Origin: JBGSKV01 sp041740975
Lineage (GTDB): Bacteria; Bdellovibrionota_B; Oligoflexia; Oligoflexales; JALZUQ01
Length of the DNA: 64,000 bases
Reading direction: 5' to 3'
Assembly (NCBI GenBank): GCA_041740975.1
Contig: JBGSKV010000083.1
Span: forward strand, 94,649 to 158,648
Below are positions 26,393 through 35,235 of this stretch, piece by piece; the first letter of the stretch is position 1, and each line of letters begins with the position of its first letter. The translations under genes and the position numbers were made by a program. The notes under the pieces are model-generated. The model did not search any database, was not told where the DNA came from, and saw nothing but the letters and a program-made list of their open reading frames with translations.

Positions 26393-27070
26393 ATGTCTCG
26401 TATCGCAGTGCTTTTTGATATAGACGGCACATTACTTTCAACGAGTGGTGCGGGCGGACGTGCCATGCACAAGGCGCTTAAGAAGCAGTTTGAAAAGTCC
26501 ATTCCGATCACCGCCGTGAGTTTAGCGGGAAGATGTGATCGAGGAATTTTTACCGATTTATTAACGGCAGCAGAAGTCGACCCTTCCGAGGATAATTTTC
26601 AGAAATTGGCAGGTGTCTACTACGAATGTTTGGAAACTGAGTTAGGTTCACATGACTCAATTCTTTTGCCAGGCGTACAAGAGATTCTAGACCTTTGTTC
26701 GGATCATGATTCTATTTCCGTAGGACTCTTGACGGGCAACTTTAAACGTGGCGCTGATATGAAACTTAATCATTTTGGCATTTCGCGCTACTTTGGCTTT
26801 GGTGGATTTGGAGATAATTTTTCATGTCGCAATGAGCTCGCCAAAAGTATGCTAGCAACTGTCGAGAATTCGGCAGGTGTGACCGATCCGGAAAAAATTT
26901 GGATTATCGGCGACACGCCGGCAGATATTGCGTGTGCAAAAGCCATTGGAGCCAAGTGTGTTGCGGTGGCGACGGGTGAGTATCAACACGAAGTCTTGAG
27001 CGCTTTAGGTGCCGAATACGTATTGAATGATTTGACCGAGGCCGAAACCTGGCATCAAAGGTTGTTTTAA
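26393..27070 (+). CDS. HAD-superfamily hydrolase, phosphoglycolate-phosphatase-like
   Basis: 225 residues. HAD motif I Phe-Asp-Ile-Asp-Gly-Thr-Leu-Leu is at residues 8-15, with the nucleophile and acid Asp residues both present. Motif II is Leu-Leu-Thr-Gly-Asn near 116, and the acidic motif Ile-Gly-Asp-Thr-Pro-Ala-Asp-Ile is near 175. The cap is alpha-helical, as in Gph/PGP-type phosphatases. The substrate cannot be told from sequence. It is 19 bases upstream of the Ste24-like gene, and the two probably form one unit. Confidence 0.85.
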   Translation: MSRIAVLFDIDGTLLSTSGAGGRAMHKALKKQFEKSIPITAVSLAGRCDRGIFTDLLTAAEVDPSEDNFQKLAGVYYECLETELGSHDSILLPGVQEILDLCSDHDSISVGLLTGNFKRGADMKLNHFGISRYFGFGGFGDNFSCRNELAKSMLATVENSAGVTDPEKIWIIGDTPADIACAKAIGAKCVAVATGEYQHEVLSALGAEYVLNDLTEAETWHQRLF

Positions 27071-27089
27071 CTTTTTAACGGAGAGTGAC

Positions 27090-28340
27090 ATGGAAGCTCG
27101 CTTTATACTTGGTACGTTTGTAACTTTAAAGGTTCTGCAGTACATCGCAGAACTCTATTTGGGCGCAAAGAATCGAAGTTATTATCTCAAGGCCGATAAT
27201 CAAATCGAGGCGATGAAAGTTCTGTGCATTAGCAAAGTGGATATGGAAAAATCTTTGACTTACTCTACAGACAAATACTTCTTCGGTCGAATTGCGGGCC
27301 GTTTCAAAATCTTCACAACCTTGGCTTTTATTATCTGTGGTGGCTTGGGCTGGGTGGAGACTTTCGCTATTCGTATAGCTGGCGCCGATAACACAATTCT
27401 GGTGGGTCTTGCTTTCTTTGGAATTTTGGCGCTCCTTAGTATGCTGATGAGTTTGCCTTTTGATTACTATTCGGTGTTTCGAATTGAGGAGCGTCACGGC
27501 TTCAATCGACAAAAACCCAAAACTTTTTTCCTCGACCGCCTAAAGGGCATCGTTATTGGCTTCACACTAGGCGGGGCACTGCTAAGCCTCATCTTATGGA
27601 TTATGCAACGCCTTGGTGAGTTTTGGTGGGCGTATGCGGCAGGTGCGGTTTGCGTTTTTAGTTTATTGACAGCTTGGCTATATCCCACCGTTCTCGCGCC
27701 ACTCTTTAATAAGTTTAGTCCCGTGCCAGAGGGCGAATTGAAGGATCGGATTTTTAAGCTTGCCGATCAGATTGGCTTCAATTGTTCAGGACTTTCCATC
27801 ATGAATGCCTCCGTTCGCTCATCGCACGGTAATGCTTATTTCACGGGTGTGTTTGGCAAAAAGAAAATTGTTTTATTTGATACCCTTGTGGATTCTCTTA
27901 TCCCCGATCAAGTGGTGGCGGTTCTCGCTCACGAGCTAGGTCATTTTAAGTTAAATCATGTTCGTAATTCACTCCTTCGTGGCTTTGCGATGACCTTTGG
28001 GATTTTCTTTCTTTTAAGTTTATGTTTGCCACTTGGGAGTTTTTACACGGCATTTCATTTACAGGGCATTTCCGATTATGGAGCTCTACTCGTTTTCAGC
28101 ATGTGGTTTAGTTTGAGCGATTTTCTCTTGCAGCCTTTTGAAAATTATTTATCTCGTCGCAATGAGTTTGCGGCCGACGCCTTTGCCAAGAAGCATATGG
28201 GTGGGTCTAAAGAACTAGCAGCGGCACTCTTAAAGCTTCGCGAGAAGTCACATTCTATGCCGATAAGTCACCCTTGGTTTTCGGCTGTCTATTACTCACA
28301 TCCTCCCATGATCGAACGTTTGAAGGCTATGGAGGCCTAG
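27090..28340 (+). CDS. Ste24-like (M48) membrane zinc metalloprotease
   Basis: 416 residues with several membrane helices. The zinc motif His-Glu-Leu-Gly-His lies near residue 289 in Val-Leu-Ala-His-Glu-Leu-Gly-His-Phe-Lys-Leu-Asn-His, and the third ligand Glu is in Arg-Arg-Asn-Glu-Phe-Ala-Ala-Asp near 365. The N-terminal layout matches CAAX prenyl protease 1 (Ste24) rather than the shorter HtpX. Bacteria lack CAAX processing, so it probably degrades or processes membrane proteins. GGAG precedes the ATG. It is followed by a clpP-like gene 71 bases on. Confidence 0.9.
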   Translation: MEARFILGTFVTLKVLQYIAELYLGAKNRSYYLKADNQIEAMKVLCISKVDMEKSLTYSTDKYFFGRIAGRFKIFTTLAFIICGGLGWVETFAIRIAGADNTILVGLAFFGILALLSMLMSLPFDYYSVFRIEERHGFNRQKPKTFFLDRLKGIVIGFTLGGALLSLILWIMQRLGEFWWAYAAGAVCVFSLLTAWLYPTVLAPLFNKFSPVPEGELKDRIFKLADQIGFNCSGLSIMNASVRSSHGNAYFTGVFGKKKIVLFDTLVDSLIPDQVVAVLAHELGHFKLNHVRNSLLRGFAMTFGIFFLLSLCLPLGSFYTAFHLQGISDYGALLVFSMWFSLSDFLLQPFENYLSRRNEFAADAFAKKHMGGSKELAAALLKLREKSHSMPISHPWFSAVYYSHPPMIERLKAMEA

Positions 28341-28411
28341 AAGCTAGTGACGCTGGGACTCGGTTCTGTTAAGCTTATGAAGTTCATTTAAGCAGATATA
28401 AGGGGGATGTT

Positions 28412-28990
28412 ATGGGTTCGAGTTTGAACGACTTACAAGCACAACTTGGCGAAATGCGATTACTTGAGCATCGCTCGCTTTTTATTTCTGAAGGCGTCCA
28501 TTCTGGAGTCGCCAAGACCGTAGTTACAAATTTGCTGAACCTGGATGCTGATGCTCCCGGTAAAGATATTTTTCTTTATTTGAATTCTCCGGGTGGCGAA
28601 GTCACGAGTGGATTTGCAATTTATGACACGATTCGCTTCCTAAATTCGAAAGTTACCATTATTAACACCGGTCTTTGTGCAAGTATCGCTACGATCATTA
28701 ACGTTTCGGTACCAAAGGAACGTCGATTGTCTATGCCCAACGCCAAGTTTTTGATTCATCAACCGCTCATTTCTGGTCAAGTTCAAGGACCGGCAAGTGA
28801 TATCGAAATCACGGCCATTGAAATCATGAAAACACGCGAAAAAATTAACAAGGTTTTAGCGGAAGCCTGCGGTCAAACCGTTAAGAAAATCGAAGAAGAT
28901 GGCAACCGGGACTACTGGATGAATGCATCTCAAGCTTTGGAATACGGCTTGATTGGCAAAATTGTTTCCAGTGCCAAAGAATTAAAATAG
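28412..28990 (+). CDS. ClpP-family serine protease, divergent paralogue
   Basis: 192 residues. The ClpP fold is recognisable from Leu-Asn-Ser-Pro-Gly-Gly-Glu-Val-Thr, the His motif Leu-Ile-His-Gln-Pro, and the Asp region Glu-Glu-Asp-Gly-Asn-Arg-Asp. The nucleophile region reads Gly-Leu-Cys-Ala-Ser-Ile-Ala-Thr, not the usual Gly-Met-Ala-Ala-Ser-Met-Gly-Ala; the Ser is kept but the neighbours differ. It would form a barrel that needs a Clp ATPase. No clpX or tig is adjacent, so this is probably a second, non-housekeeping ClpP. AAGGGGG precedes the ATG. Confidence 0.88.
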   Translation: MGSSLNDLQAQLGEMRLLEHRSLFISEGVHSGVAKTVVTNLLNLDADAPGKDIFLYLNSPGGEVTSGFAIYDTIRFLNSKVTIINTGLCASIATIINVSVPKERRLSMPNAKFLIHQPLISGQVQGPASDIEITAIEIMKTREKINKVLAEACGQTVKKIEEDGNRDYWMNASQALEYGLIGKIVSSAKELK

Positions 28991-29003
28991 ATTTCCTAGT
29001 AAA

Positions 29004-30764
29004 GTGGTTGGTTTCTACCTAAGAAAATATAGTCCCAGCGTTGTAGTCGCGACGATAATGAGTTTTTTTATCGCCTTGATCTCCTCTTCGCTGGGACTTT
29101 GTTTTGGCCCCGCCTTAAAAGTCTTGATGGACACGGCTCCCCGCGAACTCGCTACGACTGATCTATTGGGTGACAACCTTGCTTTTGTAGCCAACTGGTT
29201 CGATTCTTCAAAAACAGTGAACTCCACAGTTCTCCTTTGGTATTTACCAATCATCATTGTGGTTGCTTCGGCTGCAAAGGCTATTTTTTCATTTGGCCAA
29301 ACTTTTTTGTGGAAACGAGTCGGGGAAAAATCCGCCCGAGAGATTCGGGCCGACATAGTCGGAAGTTATTTGAAGATAGATCCCCAACTACGCCTGAAAC
29401 CAGAAGTGGCTGCGTTGGAGGAAAATCTTTCGGCATTCATTTCGCGCGATATAAAACTGATTAGTGATTACATCGTCAATTTCCACGGTAACGTCCCACG
29501 TGAATCGATGCAAGTCGTGTTCTTTCTTATCGTACTCGTCGCACTTTCGTTGAAACTCACTTTACTTTTTGTGTTGGGAATCATTCCATGCTTATGGTTG
29601 GTGCTGGGCATTGGGCGGCGTCTACGGAAGCGATCAGAGGCGGTGCTTCGCGATTCCTCTCGCTTGACGGAGTGGCTACAGCAACGATTGATGGGTGTGG
29701 AAACCATTAAGCACTATGGAACGGAAGCCATTGAGACATCGAATATGGATATTTTGCTTCGCAATATGGAGAATCGACTTGTGAAAGCCGCGCGAACTAG
29801 TTCGATGAGCTCACCAATCGTCGAGACCATCGCCGTAGTCGCAATCGCAGGCATTTTGTACCTAACACTTGCCGACGTTCAGCGTAGTGTTACCTCAGGC
29901 GCGGTCTTTATCTCGTTTTTTTCCATACTTTTCATGATGAGCCAGTCCGTCAGTCGCCTAGGACGGCTTTTTAATAAAAATCGCGAAACCTCTTCCGCGA
30001 TCGAGCGAGTCGAAGCAACGATCTCCACATTTAAAAAATCATCTTTGCAGGAAATGCATCTGGTTTCCGATGTGAGTGTCGGAGGAATCAAGGCCCACAA
30101 CATTTCTTTTTCCTACGAAAATGGTGAGGGCGGCATCGCGGATTTTTCATATGACTTTATACCCGGAAAAATTTACACCATCTGCGGCGATTCAGGTGCT
30201 GGCAAATCCACTCTTGCGCGGGTCATGCTTGGGCTTTACAAGCCGATGCAAGGAGACGTTCGGGTTCACGAAAACTTGACTTGGACTTATGTACCACAAG
30301 CGCTTCGACTGATGCCGGGCACGGTGGCTGATAATGTATGTTTTCCTGATGAAACCATGGATTTGGTACGTCTGAAGACCGCGCTCGACAAGCTTGATAT
30401 GACGCATGTTTTCGGTGAGGAAAAATTCGCTTCAGCCATCGTTGGCGATGGCGGTATGCAACTCTCCGGAGGTCAGGTGCAAAGACTATTGATAGCTCGA
30501 GTTCTTTATCATCAATCCAGATATATACTTATTGATGAAGGGACTTCGGCTCTTGATCCAGCTTTAGAGGCCGTAGTTTTGGCAGAAATCAAGGCGCTAG
30601 CCCAATCAGGAAGCCTTGTTATTATGATAGCTCATCGCCGCGCGCCGATCGAATGCGCCGATGAAATCATCATGATGAAAAAGGGAAAAATTGCGCTCTC
30701 GGGTCCGCGGGTGAACGTTATGAATCATGAAATTTTCACAAGTTTTTTTCAGAAAGTTACCTAG
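29004..30764 (+). CDS. ABC transporter, fused permease-ATPase (MsbA-like exporter)
   Basis: 586 residues. The N-terminal membrane domain (about six helices, residues 10-320) is fused to an ATPase domain. Walker A is Gly-Asp-Ser-Gly-Ala-Gly-Lys-Ser-Thr near 398, the signature Leu-Ser-Gly-Gly-Gln-Val-Gln-Arg near 488, and Walker B Ile-Leu-Ile-Asp-Glu-Gly near 510. Walker B ends in Glu-Gly rather than the usual Glu-Pro/Glu-Ala; the catalytic Glu is kept. The start is GTG, 13 bases after clpP, with no strong ribosome site. Lipid export is a guess from architecture; drug or peptide export is equally possible. Confidence 0.85.
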   Translation: MVGFYLRKYSPSVVVATIMSFFIALISSSLGLCFGPALKVLMDTAPRELATTDLLGDNLAFVANWFDSSKTVNSTVLLWYLPIIIVVASAAKAIFSFGQTFLWKRVGEKSAREIRADIVGSYLKIDPQLRLKPEVAALEENLSAFISRDIKLISDYIVNFHGNVPRESMQVVFFLIVLVALSLKLTLLFVLGIIPCLWLVLGIGRRLRKRSEAVLRDSSRLTEWLQQRLMGVETIKHYGTEAIETSNMDILLRNMENRLVKAARTSSMSSPIVETIAVVAIAGILYLTLADVQRSVTSGAVFISFFSILFMMSQSVSRLGRLFNKNRETSSAIERVEATISTFKKSSLQEMHLVSDVSVGGIKAHNISFSYENGEGGIADFSYDFIPGKIYTICGDSGAGKSTLARVMLGLYKPMQGDVRVHENLTWTYVPQALRLMPGTVADNVCFPDETMDLVRLKTALDKLDMTHVFGEEKFASAIVGDGGMQLSGGQVQRLLIARVLYHQSRYILIDEGTSALDPALEAVVLAEIKALAQSGSLVIMIAHRRAPIECADEIIMMKKGKIALSGPRVNVMNHEIFTSFFQKVT

Positions 30765-30783
30765 CTGCTAGAGGAGAGAGCTT

Positions 30784-31125
30784 ATGACCACCATTTTTGA
30801 CAAAATTCTAAGAAAAGAAATTCCTGCGAAAGTTGTTTTGGAAAATGAAGACGTACTTGCTTTTCACGACGTCAATCCTCACGCCAAAGTTCATGTGCTA
30901 GTCATTCCAAAGCACAAAATGGCTCGATTTTCAGATATGGTTTCGGTAGACGAGAAGATTGTGGGTCGATTTTTTAAAAACGTGGCTGTGGTAGCGTCAC
31001 ACTTACAGTTGGATGAAAAGGGGTACCGCATCGTAGTCAACTGCGGAGAACATGGGTGCCAATCCGTAGAGTATTTACATGCTCATATTCTTGGGGGAGA
31101 GCAGTTGCCGGGCTGGGACGGCTAA
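30784..31125 (+). CDS. HIT-family nucleotide hydrolase (HinT-like)
   Basis: 113 residues, full length for HinT. The histidine triad is in His-Ala-His-Ile-Leu-Gly near residue 100, and the upstream His-Val-Leu-Val-Ile-Pro-Lys-His segment is also typical. Members hydrolyse phosphoramidates such as AMP-lysine. The canonical third His of His-x-His-x-His is replaced here (His-Ala-His-Ile-Leu), which is common in bacterial HinT. It is preceded by an AGAGGAGAG ribosome site and lies 19 bases after the ABC gene. It overlaps the 3' end of convergent hldD by 4 bases. Confidence 0.92.
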   Translation: MTTIFDKILRKEIPAKVVLENEDVLAFHDVNPHAKVHVLVIPKHKMARFSDMVSVDEKIVGRFFKNVAVVASHLQLDEKGYRIVVNCGEHGCQSVEYLHAHILGGEQLPGWDG

Positions 31126-32105
31126 AGATATTTTTCTGAAGCCAACAAATAATTTCCCACGTAATCATTGACCCCGTTTTCAATCGTTGTAAAAGGCTGG
31201 GTGTACTTGGCGATTTCTCTCAGCCTAGAGAGATCAGCCTCCGTAAAATATTGGTAGTGTTCGACTAAATTTTTGGGTGTGGGGATATAAGTGATGTGCG
31301 CTTTCTTATCCATAGTCTTAAAAACTGCTTTGGCAACATCATTAAACGATCGACCCTTACCCGTTCCACAGTTGAAAATGCCAGATTTGAGCTGGGTATG
31401 GTTTTCAAATAAATGCATCATGACTTTCGTGCAATCTTTTACGTAAACAAAGTCACGCTTTTGTTCGCCATCGGAAATATCAGACCGCGCACTCGCAAAA
31501 AGTGAAATTGTGTCGTGCAACTGAACCTGGGGTACAAAATGCTCGATGACACTGGCCTGAGAGCCTTTGTGGTATTCCTGCGGGCCATAAACATTGAAAA
31601 ACCGAAGGCCAGCCCAGTATGGTGGTGTATTGGTCTGTTGTTGCGCCCACACGTCAAAACTCTTTTTGCTAATGCCATATTCATTGAGTGGTTTAAGTTT
31701 TGGAGTCAGGTCGGGATCATCACTAAAGCCAAGCTTACCATCACCGTAAGTGGCGGCGGAAGAAGCGTAGATGAAAGGAATGCGGTGTTTTGAACAGTAT
31801 TCCCACAGTCGCATAGAATAATGGACATTATTCTCGGTCAAATAAACGACGTCGGTTTCCGTGGTGGAGGAACATGCGCCGAGGTGGAAGATAGCTTCGA
31901 TTTTTGAACTCTGGCCCGTTCGATTGAGCCAAGTCATGGTTTCGTCGCGATGAATTTGTTCGCCGATCGCCCGCTTTTCTAAATTTTTCTGTTTGAAGTG
32001 TTCTTTTTCGAGATCTATGACGAGGATATCTTCGATCCCATGCTGATTGAGTTCCCAAACCAACGCACTGCCAATGAACCCTGCACCGCCTGTGACAATA
32101 AACAT
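31122..32105 (-). CDS. hldD: ADP-glyceromanno-heptose 6-epimerase
   Basis: 327 residues, an extended short-chain dehydrogenase. The NADP site Gly-Gly-Ala-Gly-Phe-Ile-Gly is at 6-12. The catalytic Tyr and Lys are in Tyr-Gly-Ile-Ser-Lys-Lys near 143-148, and Arg-Phe-Phe-Asn-Val-Tyr-Gly-Pro is near 168-175. HldD makes ADP-L-glycero-D-manno-heptose, a precursor of the lipopolysaccharide inner core. Its presence supports a Gram-negative cell with heptose-containing LPS. It is the last gene of a minus-strand run, 24 bases after lysR, with no other heptose gene nearby. Confidence 0.9.
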   Translation of the reverse strand: MFIVTGGAGFIGSALVWELNQHGIEDILVIDLEKEHFKQKNLEKRAIGEQIHRDETMTWLNRTGQSSKIEAIFHLGACSSTTETDVVYLTENNVHYSMRLWEYCSKHRIPFIYASSAATYGDGKLGFSDDPDLTPKLKPLNEYGISKKSFDVWAQQQTNTPPYWAGLRFFNVYGPQEYHKGSQASVIEHFVPQVQLHDTISLFASARSDISDGEQKRDFVYVKDCTKVMMHLFENHTQLKSGIFNCGTGKGRSFNDVAKAVFKTMDKKAHITYIPTPKNLVEHYQYFTEADLSRLREIAKYTQPFTTIENGVNDYVGNYLLASEKYL

Positions 32106-32129
32106 AAACTTCCTCTATGAGACATCAAA

Positions 32130-32993
32130 TTAAACCACGGCTGATTTAATTGCGTCAATAATTGCTTTTGCAGCTTTCGTCTTCGTCGGTCGGTAAATCA
32201 AAGCGATTTCATCTTTAAAGGTCGGTAGGTCCTTAATGAGTTCTATTTTCTTGGCGGCGACTTGGTTTGCGACTTTAGAAGGTATGATTCCAATTCCGCC
32301 ACCTGCTGCCGTAAGGGCCGCGATCACTTCAAGGCTATTGCTGGTGATGACACGATCTATTTTGGCAGCGTTTTGCTTTAGCTTTGCCAGAAGAGTCTTC
32401 GATTGGCTCAGGCTATCGTTACAAAATAAATTAGCTTCACCGGATTCAATATCATTGAGTTTGTTAAGTTTTGTGCTTCGCCAAAAACCGACAATATCGT
32501 CACAGAGTTTAGTGATGACTAGGTCCGGATTTCGTATGGGGTTGACGACGATGCCAAAATCAATTTTAAAATCGATCACTTCTGCGGCGACCGTTCGCGA
32601 TAGATCGAAATGCCTCAAGTCGATATGAAGTTTTGGATATTTTTTTAAAAGTTCAGGCAAGAAATACGGTACGCTGTATTGAGCGACAGAAGGATGACAT
32701 CCAATGGTGTAATGCCCCGTAACATCTGTCGTATCGTTTACAATGTCAGCTTTGATATTTTCAAAATCTTCAATCAAACTATTGGCAGAGTTTGTAAGTT
32801 TTTGCCCAGCCCGTGTCAGCTGAATGCCCGAACGAGATCGTTCAAGGAGTTCCATTCCGAAGGAATTCTCTAAGCGCTTGATGGCTTGGCTTAGTGCAGG
32901 TTGACTAATGCCAAGTCGTTCAGCAGCGCGCGAGATATTCAGCGTTCGGCTGACTTCCAGATAATATTTTAAGTCGAATACAGAAAATGACAT
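32130..32993 (-). CDS. LysR-family transcriptional regulator
   Basis: 287 residues. The N-terminal helix-turn-helix includes Leu-Asn-Ile-Ser-Arg-Ala-Ala-Glu-Arg-Leu-Gly-Ile-Ser-Gln-Pro-Ala-Leu-Ser at 17-34, followed by the linker helix and a substrate-binding-like effector domain. Usually LysR genes lie divergent from their target, but this one lies in line with neighbours on both sides (15 bases after the RNase-Z-like gene, 24 before hldD). Its target is therefore not evident. No redox-active cysteine pair of the OxyR type is apparent. Confidence 0.88.
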   Translation of the reverse strand: MSFSVFDLKYYLEVSRTLNISRAAERLGISQPALSQAIKRLENSFGMELLERSRSGIQLTRAGQKLTNSANSLIEDFENIKADIVNDTTDVTGHYTIGCHPSVAQYSVPYFLPELLKKYPKLHIDLRHFDLSRTVAAEVIDFKIDFGIVVNPIRNPDLVITKLCDDIVGFWRSTKLNKLNDIESGEANLFCNDSLSQSKTLLAKLKQNAAKIDRVITSNSLEVIAALTAAGGGIGIIPSKVANQVAAKKIELIKDLPTFKDEIALIYRPTKTKAAKAIIDAIKSAVV

Positions 32994-33008
32994 AGATCAT
33001 CCGCGAAG

Positions 33009-33875
33009 TTATATCCAGGCTATGACTTTGTCTTTTAAGCGGGTTGGTAAGAGCCTGTCAAGTTGTTCCAAGACTTCTTGGCGGCTATAGCGCGTGCTAA
33101 AGTGTGACAAAACTAGGTTTTCATTTTCGAATCTATCAAATCTCGCAATAATGTCATCAATATGAACATGTTTTGTTCGCAATGCGGTTTCACGTTCATC
33201 TTCACTTAAAAAAGTACACTCTAGAACCAATGTTGGAACTTTATATAACCATGGTTCTTGCTCAAGAACACCAATGGCCGTATCTGCGCAAAACGCAAAA
33301 TAAGGTCTTTCGGTTGATTCCGTTATGGTGTCGCCGCCTGACTTTTTGGAGCTAATCTCTTTCGGGTCGAGACCTTGAAACTTTGCCAAAAGTTTTTCGA
33401 CTTTTTCGAACAGAAAATACCCTTGGGTCTCAATTGAATGCACAGTCGCAAAAGGTCTTAGATAAAGTTGGTTCGTATAATTCACATCGGAGCCAACGGG
33501 GAGGCTGACAAGCTCAAATTCAAAGGATTGCCGATTAAGTTTTTTCCATGCGTCAATAACTTCACGGATAGTATCTTCCGTGTGTGGTGGCACATAGATG
33601 GTTGGTTTCGTGAGTCGAAACAAATGCCGCGTTGCCACGTAAGAAACGAGGCCATTGCAATGATCGGCATGCGTATGAGTCAAAGCTAAGTGGGCCGTAT
33701 TGTAAAATTCCCACGGATGGGCGCCATGATCAAAAATAATTTTATATTCTGGTATGCGCCAGTATGTTTGGACAGCGGCTCGCGAATAACCCTGCAACGT
33801 AAAATGCCCGCACGAATGTTCGAGCACTGGGGCGTTATCATAGCGTGAATCAACCGCTTTTGGGGTCCTAATCAT
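33009..33875 (-). CDS. Metallo-beta-lactamase-fold hydrolase, ribonuclease Z-like
   Basis: 288 residues. The zinc motif His-Thr-His-Ala-Asp-His-Cys-Asn-Gly is near residue 66, a metal Asp in Cys-Ala-Asp-Thr-Ala near 198, and a late His in Leu-Ser-His-Phe-Ser-Thr-Arg-Tyr near 258. The His-x-His-x-Asp-His pattern, the overall length and the Ala-Asp-Thr and Ser-His-Phe-Ser-x-Arg-Tyr motifs resemble tRNase Z, which trims tRNA 3' trailers. The first residues differ from bacterial Rnz, so a general MBL hydrolase cannot be excluded. It overlaps the end of msrB by 8 bases. Confidence 0.75.
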   Translation of the reverse strand: MIRTPKAVDSRYDNAPVLEHSCGHFTLQGYSRAAVQTYWRIPEYKIIFDHGAHPWEFYNTAHLALTHTHADHCNGLVSYVATRHLFRLTKPTIYVPPHTEDTIREVIDAWKKLNRQSFEFELVSLPVGSDVNYTNQLYLRPFATVHSIETQGYFLFEKVEKLLAKFQGLDPKEISSKKSGGDTITESTERPYFAFCADTAIGVLEQEPWLYKVPTLVLECTFLSEDERETALRTKHVHIDDIIARFDRFENENLVLSHFSTRYSRQEVLEQLDRLLPTRLKDKVIAWI

Positions 33876-34260
33876 TTTTCTTTTGGAAGTTCAATGCAAC
33901 AGAATTAATGCAGTAGCGTTTATTTGTCGGCTCAGGGCCATCGTCAAAGACGTGCCCTAAATGAGCTTCGCATTTTTTGCAGACAACTTCCGTTCGAACT
34001 CGAAATAGGCTGCGATCTTTTTTAAGTTCAACGTTATCGGGGCTAATCACATCGAAAAAACTAGGCCAACCCGTTCCTGATTCGTATTTGGCTTCGGAAC
34101 TAAAAAGTTTTTCGCCACAACATACACAGGTGTAAGTACCATCTTCTTCGTTTTCATAAAGTTCGCCCGAAAAAGGTTTTTCAGTACCTGCTTTGCGGCA
34201 AACTTTGAACTGTTCCGGAGTCAGAATTTTTTTCCATTCTTCTTCTGTCTTATGCGTCAT
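33868..34260 (-). CDS. msrB: Peptide-methionine (R)-S-oxide reductase
   Basis: 130 residues, full MsrB length. Two zinc Cys pairs are visible (Cys-Val-Cys-Cys-Gly near 46 and Cys-Lys-Lys-Cys near 94). The His-Leu-Gly-His-Val-Phe-Asp-Asp-Gly-Pro motif and the catalytic Arg-Tyr-Cys-Ile-Asn-Ser near 118 are present. No signal peptide, so cytoplasmic. It repairs R-methionine sulfoxide in proteins. It overlaps etfA by 11 bases and the RNase-Z-like gene by 8, so it sits inside one transcript. The resolving Cys in the N-terminal half cannot be assigned with certainty. Confidence 0.95.
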   Translation of the reverse strand: MTHKTEEEWKKILTPEQFKVCRKAGTEKPFSGELYENEEDGTYTCVCCGEKLFSSEAKYESGTGWPSFFDVISPDNVELKKDRSLFRVRTEVVCKKCEAHLGHVFDDGPEPTNKRYCINSVALNFQKKND

Positions 34261-35233
34261 GTCCTAGCAGCTCCTTGAACTTTGCTTCCATTAATGGAAT
34301 CGCCTTGAAGATATCGCCAACAATACCATAGTCGGCAATACTGAAAATCGGCGCTTCTTCATCAGAGTTAATGGCTACAATGACTTTCGACGTGCGCATG
34401 CCCGCCAAATGCTGGATCGCGCCACTAATGCCGCACGCTATATATAGGCTAGGGTTTACGGTTTTGCCGGTTTGTCCGACCTGCATACTGTGTGGTGCAA
34501 ATCCTGCATCGACAGCGGCTCTTGATGCGCCAACCGTCGCGCCGATGACATCCGCGCAGCTTTGTAATATTTTAAAGTTGTCTGCTGAACCGAGTGAACG
34601 ACCACCCGATATAATAATTTGCGCTTCCGTTAAATCCGCTTTTTCGCTGGCTCCCTTGCGAATCTCAATCGTCTTTAAGCGGTTATCGGATACATCGACA
34701 GTAAGCTTTTCGACGCTGGCCGTGCCGTTACCAGGTTTTTCGATGGCGAAGATATTTGGCCGTACACTGACAAAGCCGGGTTTTCCACTTAACTCAACTA
34801 ATTCTACGTCGGCAATCGTTTTGCCAGCAAACATCGGTTTCTTTCCCGTGATTTTGCCGTTACTCACTTCTAAGGCGACAAGATCGGTGAGAAGTTCACT
34901 ATCAAATCGGATGGCCAAACGAGGTAGCAAATCTCGGCCTATCGGTGAAGACGTTGCGATCACCAAATCAGGCTGAAAGTTTTTGATCGCTTGCTCTAGT
35001 GCTTTGGCGTAATGCAAAACATTGTAAAGTCCAAGTTCCGGTTGATCAGCTACGTAAATTTTATCAGCGCCATATCCAGCGCATTCAGTGGCAAGACCCG
35101 AGACATTGCTGCCGATCAAAACGCCTGCAGCGTCTGCGCTATTTCCTGCAAGTTTAGCGGCGAGGCTCAGTGCTTCAAAGCCACTGCTTCGGAGTTTTCC
35201 ATGTCTTTGTTCAATTAGGGCAAGGACTTTCAT
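34250..35233 (-). CDS. etfA: Electron transfer flavoprotein alpha subunit
   Basis: 327 residues. The C-terminal FAD domain carries Ser-Gly-Gly-Arg-Ser-Leu-Gly near 210, Gly-Ala-Ser-Arg-Ala-Ala-Val-Asp near 237, Gln-Val-Gly-Gln-Thr-Gly-Lys near 255 and Ile-Ala-Cys-Gly-Ile-Ser-Gly-Ala-Ile-Gln-His near 268. These are the classic ETF-alpha signatures. With EtfB it takes electrons from acyl-CoA and related dehydrogenases to the quinone pool. It starts 2 bases after etfB ends. Confidence 0.95.
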   Translation of the reverse strand: MKVLALIEQRHGKLRSSGFEALSLAAKLAGNSADAAGVLIGSNVSGLATECAGYGADKIYVADQPELGLYNVLHYAKALEQAIKNFQPDLVIATSSPIGRDLLPRLAIRFDSELLTDLVALEVSNGKITGKKPMFAGKTIADVELVELSGKPGFVSVRPNIFAIEKPGNGTASVEKLTVDVSDNRLKTIEIRKGASEKADLTEAQIIISGGRSLGSADNFKILQSCADVIGATVGASRAAVDAGFAPHSMQVGQTGKTVNPSLYIACGISGAIQHLAGMRTSKVIVAINSDEEAPIFSIADYGIVGDIFKAIPLMEAKFKELLGHDA

Positions 35234-35235
35234 TC

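Noticed and set aside
34371..34976. 201-codon plus-strand frame inside etfA
   Set aside because: Antisense shadow; etfA motifs are unambiguous on the other strand.
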